From an uncultured Aquimarina sp. (GTDB taxonomy: Bacteria > Bacteroidota > Bacteroidia > Flavobacteriales > Flavobacteriaceae), in the NCBI GenBank assembly GCA_947496355.1, contig CANMCO010000005.1, forward strand, positions 124,001-188,000: 64,000 nt of DNA. Direction: 5' to 3'. Below, piece after piece: positions 57,811 to 64,000 of the stretch (position 1 is the stretch's first letter; each line of letters opens with the position of its first letter). The notes below the pieces were generated by a model that ran no database searches, was not told where the DNA came from, and saw only the letters and a list, made by a program, of their open reading frames with translations. The position numbers and the translations under genes are program-made.

Positions 57811-60264
57811 TTAGTTGTCTTCTACAAGTTCAGACTGCCAATTGTTTACTTTTAGGTTCTTAAATTTTGCTATTGGATTTTGTAATGTTCCTTCTAGAAT
57901 TAAACTATCCATAGGATTCGCTAGATTTAGCATTTGTTGTGTATTTTTAAGTTGAAGTCGATTCAGACAGCAACGGTCAAATTCTGGAATAAAAAGATCA
58001 TATTTTTCAAATTTTGATTGTAGCTCAGGATATCTTAACTGGTACATATGGATATTCTCGGCTACCAGTTCCCAGAAGCAATCCTCTGGGTAGCCCAAGT
58101 GTTTTTCTAATATTGCGGACATAAAGCGGAAAAAACAATCAAATACATCAGTAAATAGTGACAACACCTTCATTTTATCAGAAGTTTTAGTATACAGGCG
58201 TTTTACCTTCTCCGGCATATCCAAGTCTACATCAAAAACAATGATTTCTTCAGTAATATCTTTCATTAATATCTTCACAGGGGCTTGATTTTCCATAACC
58301 ATAATGATATTTTCTCCATGAGGCATAAACACCAATTCATAAGTATAGAAACAATGCAATAAAGGACTTAGGTATGCATGTAAATATTTACGAAGCCATG
58401 TATTGGTATCAAATGGTGATAGTTTTATCATTTCTGCTAGTAGAGAATTTCCTTCTTTGTCTACATGAAGAAAAGCTGCCATTGTCATCAATTGTTGTCC
58501 TTTTTTGATTTTGGTGTTTGGACTTTCTCGCCACAAAGCCGACAACATTTTGTTATGAACATTAGTCTTACCTAATACTTCATAATATGTATTCTGAAAA
58601 CCAACAGTAGCAACTTCGCCAAGCATGGCAAACCCAACCTCTTTAAGATATCTATCCTTTTCTAGCAATGAGCCAATCCATTCAGTAATATGGGGTGTGC
58701 TTTGCATGTAATGCGGTGAAAGCCCCCGCATAAAGCCCATATTTAATATAGAAAGGGCCATTTTTGTATACATCTTTTCTGGATGAGAAGTATTATATAA
58801 TGTACGAATGGACTGTTGTGCAGAATAGTAATCTTCTCCCTCTCCCAAAAATACAAGCATGTGATTTGCAATATCCGCTGCAAAGACTTGAGAGATTTTA
58901 TTCTTCCATTGCCAGGGATGTACCGGGATAAAAATATAAGACTCCATATCCAGCCCTAAAGATTGAAGCTTGGTTTGAAATTTGACAACGGTATTAATCC
59001 CTAGTTCTTTTTTCATTAGCGATTTATACTCGTGCTTCTTAATAGCGGTATAGGTTGCTTTACTCTTATGCCCAGCCAGCCAATAAACTTTAAAGGGTTG
59101 ATTGGTTTCAGGGGCATACTTGATATAGTCTTCATTATTAAAACCTATTCGGCCATTATTGGCTACAAAACAAGGATGACCTTCAGTCATGGCATGTTCA
59201 ATAATCTGAAAAGAGCTATTTACTAGTTCTCGCGAAGTAAATTTTTGATAATGAAGCTTGTATGACGCACTTGATAATGTACTTGAAATTTCTTCTAAAT
59301 ATACTGGGAGTAAATGTTCAGGAACTCCTAATGTATGTCTAAACTCTACAATAAAATCAAGTGCATTAATATGATCAATACCACCATTTCGTTTTTTTAC
59401 TAGTGTGTTTTCATCGATCTCCCAATGATCCAGCGCTCTTTTTTGAGCCTCGAATTCATAGGTAATACCTGGTGTATCTGAAATCAAAAAATAATGATAG
59501 CCGTCTTTGGTTTCTTTAATTTTTTTAGGCTGCAAAACCAATTCATGAGCAAATTCACTAATCGCTTTTTTTACTAAGACAATATTTGCCCTTTTCCACA
59601 CCTCTGGAGTTAGGTGGTCCATAGTAGATTCAGGTTTGGCATTGGTTATAGTTGCGTTGGTCATAGGTTTTAGTGATGAAAGCAATAGTCTTTTAGCTTC
59701 TTGATAATCTTGAAGTTCGCAAAAAGCTAGTGCTGCTTTTTTTTCTGGTAGCTCAATTTCTTTTTGATATCTAAACCCTGCTTTTTTATTGAGTCTGTGA
59801 ATTTTTTCATTTCTAACATCGGGTTCGACCACTACTCTATCTATATTAGGCTGCTCAAAAAAGTATTCTAGAACCGTACTGAATACATTCCAAGTAAACC
59901 CATGTATTCTATTTTTAGGAGGAGCAATCAGAATATGCATGCCATAATCAGTATCTCTGGGACTATAATATTTTGAAATACGATCTTCTGAGGCTTTGTA
60001 TTTTTCCATCAGAAAAACAGGTTCGTTCTTATATACCCCTATAAATACTTCATAATGCGAGGCAGATATGAGTTTTGTATATTCAGAACGAACTTCATCT
60101 AGAGATTTGTTGGTCATACCCCAATACTCAGCATATGGCTTTGTAACCCATTGGTGGATAATTTCTACGTCATTATCAAGATCTAATCGATGTAAACGTA
60201 TTTTTCCAAAGTCTTTAATCGTTCTTGAGAATACAAGGTTGGATATGATTCTATTTTCGTTCAT
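57811..60264 (-). CDS. GNAT acyltransferase-IucA/IucC siderophore synthetase fusion (second copy)
   Basis: 817 residues. N-terminal GNAT domain about 15-190 of the AlcB/PubB/DesC type (LDLDNDVEIIHQWVTKPYAEYWGM; VEPDVRNEKIHRLNKKAGFRYQKEIELP), which acylates hydroxylamine groups with succinyl- or acetyl-CoA. Then an IucA/IucC synthetase domain (about 215-817) with EGHPCFVANNGRIGF, VHPWQW, QQSIRTLYN and KMALSILNMGFMRGL. The motif is that of AlcC/DesD-like enzymes that condense two hydroxamate units. It is a paralogue of the gene 15 bases upstream. Confidence 0.93.
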   Translation of the reverse strand: MNENRIISNLVFSRTIKDFGKIRLHRLDLDNDVEIIHQWVTKPYAEYWGMTNKSLDEVRSEYTKLISASHYEVFIGVYKNEPVFLMEKYKASEDRISKYYSPRDTDYGMHILIAPPKNRIHGFTWNVFSTVLEYFFEQPNIDRVVVEPDVRNEKIHRLNKKAGFRYQKEIELPEKKAALAFCELQDYQEAKRLLLSSLKPMTNATITNAKPESTMDHLTPEVWKRANIVLVKKAISEFAHELVLQPKKIKETKDGYHYFLISDTPGITYEFEAQKRALDHWEIDENTLVKKRNGGIDHINALDFIVEFRHTLGVPEHLLPVYLEEISSTLSSASYKLHYQKFTSRELVNSSFQIIEHAMTEGHPCFVANNGRIGFNNEDYIKYAPETNQPFKVYWLAGHKSKATYTAIKKHEYKSLMKKELGINTVVKFQTKLQSLGLDMESYIFIPVHPWQWKNKISQVFAADIANHMLVFLGEGEDYYSAQQSIRTLYNTSHPEKMYTKMALSILNMGFMRGLSPHYMQSTPHITEWIGSLLEKDRYLKEVGFAMLGEVATVGFQNTYYEVLGKTNVHNKMLSALWRESPNTKIKKGQQLMTMAAFLHVDKEGNSLLAEMIKLSPFDTNTWLRKYLHAYLSPLLHCFYTYELVFMPHGENIIMVMENQAPVKILMKDITEEIIVFDVDLDMPEKVKRLYTKTSDKMKVLSLFTDVFDCFFRFMSAILEKHLGYPEDCFWELVAENIHMYQLRYPELQSKFEKYDLFIPEFDRCCLNRLQLKNTQQMLNLANPMDSLILEGTLQNPIAKFKNLKVNNWQSELVEDN

Positions 60265-60279
60265 AATTGTTATATCTAA

Positions 60280-62727
60280 TCAAGAAACTGCTTCAATACT
60301 ATCCTTTTTGAATGCTGCAACGGGATTTTCTAATTTTCCTGCAAATTGTAGCAGGGCAACTGGATCATCCAGGTCAATCATTTGTTTATGATTATTGAGC
60401 TGAAGACGATTTAAACAAGACAATTGAAAATCCGGAGCAAACAAATCATATTGTTTAAATTTTGCTTCTTTTTCTGGATAACGGTTTTGATATTCCTGAA
60501 TATTCTCAGCTACGACTTTCCAGAATCTATCTTCTGAAAAATTAGTATGTTCTTCCAAAATATGAGCCATGAATCTGAAGAAACCATCAAAAATATCAGT
60601 GAAAATTGAAAGTAATTTTACATCTTCTGGTACTGGAACGTACATACGCTTCAGATGATCTGGCAATTCAACTTCTGAGTTCAAAATGCAAGCCTCTTCA
60701 GTAATATCTTTCATAAAGACTTTAACAGGGATGTGATCTTCCAACACCATAATAATATTCTCGCCATGGGGCATAAACACCAAATCAAAATGATAGAAAC
60801 AATGTAATAATGGGCTCAGATAGGCTTTTAAATATAAGCTTAACCAATCTTCTATAATTAAGCCCGATTTCTGAATGATTTTTGGCAGTAAAGCCTCACC
60901 ATGATGATCCACATGAAGAAATGCTGCCATGGTCATTGGTTGTTGCTCCTTTTTAATATTCGCAATCGGACTTTCTCTCCACAAAGAGGCTAACATTTTG
61001 TTATAATCATTATGTGGACCAAACTCTTCAAAATAAGGGTTTACGTAGCTTACTGAAGCAATCTCCCCCAGCATTCTAAATCCTGTTTCTTGAATGTATA
61101 GATCACTATATAGTAATTCTTCAAGCCAGACCGCCATTTTGGGTGCGGTACCCAGGTAGTACAAAGGAAGCCCTCTCATAAAGCCCATATTCAAAATAGA
61201 CAAAGCTGTTTTTGTGTAAAACTTATTTGGGTTAGTACTATTGAATAGTGTACGTACCGATTGTTGGGCAAGATATTGATCTGGACCGTAACCCAGGCAG
61301 ATCAGATTTCCGGTAGCAATTTCTGGTGAAAATATGTTAGCTAACTTATTGAACCATTGCCACGGATGCATTGGGATGAAGAAATAATCATCCGGATCAT
61401 AACCTTTACTTTTTATAATAGTTTCAAAAGAAGTTAACGTTTCAATAGCTAATTCCTGTTGTATCAAAGTATCGTAGGATAATTCGGCAGTAGCGGCATA
61501 TACTGCCCTACTTTTATGGCCAGCTAACCACAATAATGAAAAGGAGTTTCCTGCTTCGGGAGCATAGGACCTATAATCGCTACTATCAAAACCAATCCGG
61601 CCATTATTGGCTACAAAACCAGGATGACCTTCGGTCATAGATTGTTCTATGGTTTGAAAATCGGCATCAACTAACTCTTGAACTGTTGGGTTACCTTTCA
61701 GGAATTTAAAAGCACTACCGTAAAGGGTACTTATAACCTCTTCAAGATATACCGGTATTTGGCTATCTTTAATCCCTAATTGTTTCCTGAATTCTTTTAT
61801 GAATACAATAGCATCTAATGCTACAGTGTTACTTTCTTCATATTTTTTGATAGACTCTTTATCTATCCATAAATGATTTAAAGAAAGTGATTTTGCATTG
61901 AATTGATATTGAATAGTGGGGTTATCGGTCTTCAGAATATAGCTATTCCAACCATCTTTTAATTGTTCTAATACTATAGGTTTTATTAAGAGTTCATGGC
62001 TAAATTCGCATATAGCCTTTGCTATTAATACTGTATTTGCTTTTACCCAAACTGCGGGTTGTAAATGAGCAATCGATTGTTGGGGTGAAACGGCATTATC
62101 TAACGTATTCATTGCGCTGCGTTTATTGATTTGTGAAATTGGGGTTACTAATTGATATCGCTCTCTTGTTAAAAAAGCCAATTGAGCGGTTTTATGAGGG
62201 AGTTCTACTATTTTATCCAATTGAAATCCGATTCTCTGACATAATGCGAACATTTTTTTATTACGAATATCGGGCTCTACCAAAATTCGATCCACTTTAA
62301 GGTCTTGAAAAACAAAGTCCATAATAGTGGTAAACAAATACCATGTAAAATCAGGAATCCTGACTTCGGGTGGTGCTACAATGATATGAATACCGCAATC
62401 TCCATTTTGTGAAGGATATAAGGTTCCTATAGGATCATAAGTAGGATCATATCGTTCTAATATAAAAACGGGTTGTTCTTGAAATAGTCCAACAAAGACA
62501 TCATAGTGATCAGGCTCCATCAATCGGGCGTATTCTTGTTGCACTTCTTGTAAATTGCTCCCTTGCATCCCCCAAAAAATAGCATAATCCAAATTTACCC
62601 AACGATGAAGTAGCTCACTATCTTCGGTAATTCTGAATGGACGAATATCAACAGCCCCCAAACCAACAAAAGACTTGGTGAAAAGTTTATGATAATCATG
62701 TTCTATATTTGCTTTTGATTTTTTCAT
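60280..62727 (-). CDS. GNAT acyltransferase-IucA/IucC siderophore synthetase fusion (first copy)
   Basis: 815 residues, same layout as the following gene: GNAT domain about 17-205 (FRITEDSELLHRWVNLDYAIFWGM; ILVEPDIRNKKMFALCQRIGFQLDKIVELP), then IucA/IucC (about 220-815) with EGHPGFVANNGRIGF, MHPWQW, QQSVRTLFN and KTALSILNMGFMRGL. The product is expected to be a hydroxamate siderophore of the putrebactin/bisucaberin kind, which needs a diamine N-hydroxylase (probably just outside the window). Both copies keep all motifs I can name, so neither looks inactive. Confidence 0.93.
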   Translation of the reverse strand: MKKSKANIEHDYHKLFTKSFVGLGAVDIRPFRITEDSELLHRWVNLDYAIFWGMQGSNLQEVQQEYARLMEPDHYDVFVGLFQEQPVFILERYDPTYDPIGTLYPSQNGDCGIHIIVAPPEVRIPDFTWYLFTTIMDFVFQDLKVDRILVEPDIRNKKMFALCQRIGFQLDKIVELPHKTAQLAFLTRERYQLVTPISQINKRSAMNTLDNAVSPQQSIAHLQPAVWVKANTVLIAKAICEFSHELLIKPIVLEQLKDGWNSYILKTDNPTIQYQFNAKSLSLNHLWIDKESIKKYEESNTVALDAIVFIKEFRKQLGIKDSQIPVYLEEVISTLYGSAFKFLKGNPTVQELVDADFQTIEQSMTEGHPGFVANNGRIGFDSSDYRSYAPEAGNSFSLLWLAGHKSRAVYAATAELSYDTLIQQELAIETLTSFETIIKSKGYDPDDYFFIPMHPWQWFNKLANIFSPEIATGNLICLGYGPDQYLAQQSVRTLFNSTNPNKFYTKTALSILNMGFMRGLPLYYLGTAPKMAVWLEELLYSDLYIQETGFRMLGEIASVSYVNPYFEEFGPHNDYNKMLASLWRESPIANIKKEQQPMTMAAFLHVDHHGEALLPKIIQKSGLIIEDWLSLYLKAYLSPLLHCFYHFDLVFMPHGENIIMVLEDHIPVKVFMKDITEEACILNSEVELPDHLKRMYVPVPEDVKLLSIFTDIFDGFFRFMAHILEEHTNFSEDRFWKVVAENIQEYQNRYPEKEAKFKQYDLFAPDFQLSCLNRLQLNNHKQMIDLDDPVALLQFAGKLENPVAAFKKDSIEAVS

Positions 62728-62737
62728 TCGGGGTTTC

Positions 62738-63919
62738 TTAAGTTTTTGCTAATGTCTTCGAAGCAGTTTTTACAGCCACCTTAAAAACAAAATAGTATAG
62801 CACTAGTGTGATAATAAATCCAACAAAGGCAACCATAAATGGGATGTGCAACCCATGATTATCGACTAGTAGCCCAACAGAAAAAGAAGAAATTAATACT
62901 CCTAAATTCTGAAAGAAATGTACTTTACTGTAATCTACGGCATACGATTCTGGTGTACTCATTTCGAATAGCAAAACATCGAATTTTACAACACCTTGAA
63001 AAATTGCATATCCATAGATAATTCTTCCCAATACAACTATCGCTTCAAATGGGATACCTTGTAATAACAGTCCAATAGCTCCAAAAAGCAATACCGAAAT
63101 AATACCTTGAAAACCATTGTTGGACACTTTTCTTTTAGAATTCACCCACAAGGCAATTAAGGCTACAAAACCTGGGATGGCATAGATGATTCCCGAAATC
63201 CACATAGAATCATAACCTGAAATACTTTCCCAGTAACTAGAGAAAAAAGGTCGGATCAGAAAATCACTGAAATACAAAATCATTGTTATCAATCCTATTT
63301 TGAGGATGAATCCCTTTGGCATCATTTTCTTATCAGTTTGAGCTGTTGATTGGGCTTCTAGAGAAATTGAAGTATCATACATATCGCTTCTTAGCAGATA
63401 TATACTCATTCCCATTTGGATAAAATCACCAATCGCCATAATTAAAAAGATATAACTGGCATCAATAAAATCGACAGTTAGACCACCAATTACTGCTCCT
63501 AAAATTCCACCCAGATGTACTACCACAGACAATAATCCAATAGTCCCAGGGTGTTCTTTTTTGGTGATAATTTTTAATATATAAGGATAAACCAAAAGAT
63601 AACTTCCTTTGAACAAAATCATCACCAGCGAGATAATCCAAAAGTTGATATATGAGTTAGTCCAATAACAAAACATGGCTAATATTCCAGCAATACATTG
63701 GGTATAAACCAGAATTTTAAGTTCTGTAATTTTTTTAGAAACATAAGCCCAAAACGGAAATGAAATCATAACCATTAAGCAGATCGCTCCAAAGTAATAT
63801 CCAACCCATTTTGGATCAGTAACTCCAAATCGAGCTTGGAAGAACTGCGGGTAAAATGGATGTAGCAAATAATCACTTATTACAGCCACCAAGGTCATTA
63901 TGATCAAAAATTTCTTCAT
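62738..63919 (-). CDS. MFS transporter, probable siderophore exporter
   Basis: 393 residues with about twelve membrane helices and an MFS loop (PFWAYVSKKITELKILVYTQ). Its start overlaps the stop of the upstream gene (ATGA) and 10 bases separate it from the synthetase, so it is in the siderophore operon. Most siderophore operons of this kind contain such an exporter. Direction of transport is inferred from context. Confidence 0.88.
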   Translation of the reverse strand: MKKFLIIMTLVAVISDYLLHPFYPQFFQARFGVTDPKWVGYYFGAICLMVMISFPFWAYVSKKITELKILVYTQCIAGILAMFCYWTNSYINFWIISLVMILFKGSYLLVYPYILKIITKKEHPGTIGLLSVVVHLGGILGAVIGGLTVDFIDASYIFLIMAIGDFIQMGMSIYLLRSDMYDTSISLEAQSTAQTDKKMMPKGFILKIGLITMILYFSDFLIRPFFSSYWESISGYDSMWISGIIYAIPGFVALIALWVNSKRKVSNNGFQGIISVLLFGAIGLLLQGIPFEAIVVLGRIIYGYAIFQGVVKFDVLLFEMSTPESYAVDYSKVHFFQNLGVLISSFSVGLLVDNHGLHIPFMVAFVGFIITLVLYYFVFKVAVKTASKTLAKT

Positions 63920-64000
63920 ATCGCAGATACTTCCTTCTTAATTTCTTCTTCTTCGGTGACCTCAAATTGCTGAAAAGCAATTCGTTTTTCGATTGGGTAA
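63916..64000 (-). CDS. C-terminal end of the next siderophore-operon gene, cut by window edge
   Basis: The last 28 codons of an upstream gene read ...YPIEKRIAFQQFEVTEEEEIKKEV... and stop at 63916, overlapping the MFS start by ATGA. Too short for a family call. By operon logic it would be a diamine/lysine N-monooxygenase or a decarboxylase. Confidence 0.6.
   Translation of the reverse strand, partial: YPIEKRIAFQQFEVTEEEEIKKEVSAI

Overview
The window looks like chromosomal DNA of a marine Flavobacteriaceae member (Bacteroidota), possibly close to Aquimarina. The genus is inference. Support: the DNA is AT-rich; several genes are preceded by Bacteroidota-type -7 elements (TAnnTTTG); one secreted protein ends in a type IX secretion (T9SS) sorting domain; and many families are typical of the group (GSCFA, DUF5916, DUF4374, LytTR two-component pairs, ABA4-like, LemA/TPM). 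I saw no rRNA, complete tRNA, CRISPR array, prophage or intact insertion sequence.

Layout. 1-22.9 kb is mostly core: a secreted trypsin-like protease (partial), aromatic amino acid hydroxylase, GSCFA protein, alaS, a cell-wall/LemA/TPM run, an alanine-dehydrogenase-like enzyme, der, a T9SS surface protein, era, an OmpA/PD40 protein, an alanine:cation symporter, an RNA methyltransferase and a muramidase. 23-33 kb is signalling: a large propeller-type histidine kinase with a LytTR regulator, a DUF5916 outer-membrane protein, and a four-gene operon (ABA4-like, membrane protein, histidine kinase, LytTR regulator). 33.3-38 kb holds one isolated gene of unlike composition for a 1252-residue adenylation / carrier / alpha-oxoamine synthase protein, flanked by palindromes, then an intergenic stretch with a small membrane ORF and palindromes ahead of isocitrate lyase (aceA).

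41.3-49.2 kb reads as a metal-homeostasis (probably zinc) region. folE-merC and an ABC transporter (ATPase, His-rich FtsX-like permease, small CxxC protein) diverge from a shared promoter, and a GCAAC-N3-GTTGC palindrome lies over its -33 element. A decayed second copy of the folE start and merC, with the same palindrome, lies 4.8 kb away. The region also holds a 218-bp element with 21-bp perfect inverted ends, a split 5'-nucleotidase pair, a subtilase and a Fur-family regulator.

49.8-64 kb is an iron/siderophore locus. On one side are a Fur-box-like promoter, a TonB-dependent receptor, a DUF4374 lipoprotein, a PepSY membrane protein and a divergent AraC regulator. On the other is a biosynthetic operon: the end of an upstream gene, an MFS exporter, two tandem GNAT-IucA/IucC fusions (NRPS-independent siderophore synthetases of the alcaligin/bisucaberin type), a membrane acyltransferase-like protein, and a crotonase resembling the DSF-signal synthase RpfF with both catalytic glutamates. 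The strongest candidates for undescribed biology are the A-T-oxoamine synthase protein, the RpfF-like crotonase in a siderophore operon, and the metal regulon with its duplicated operator.
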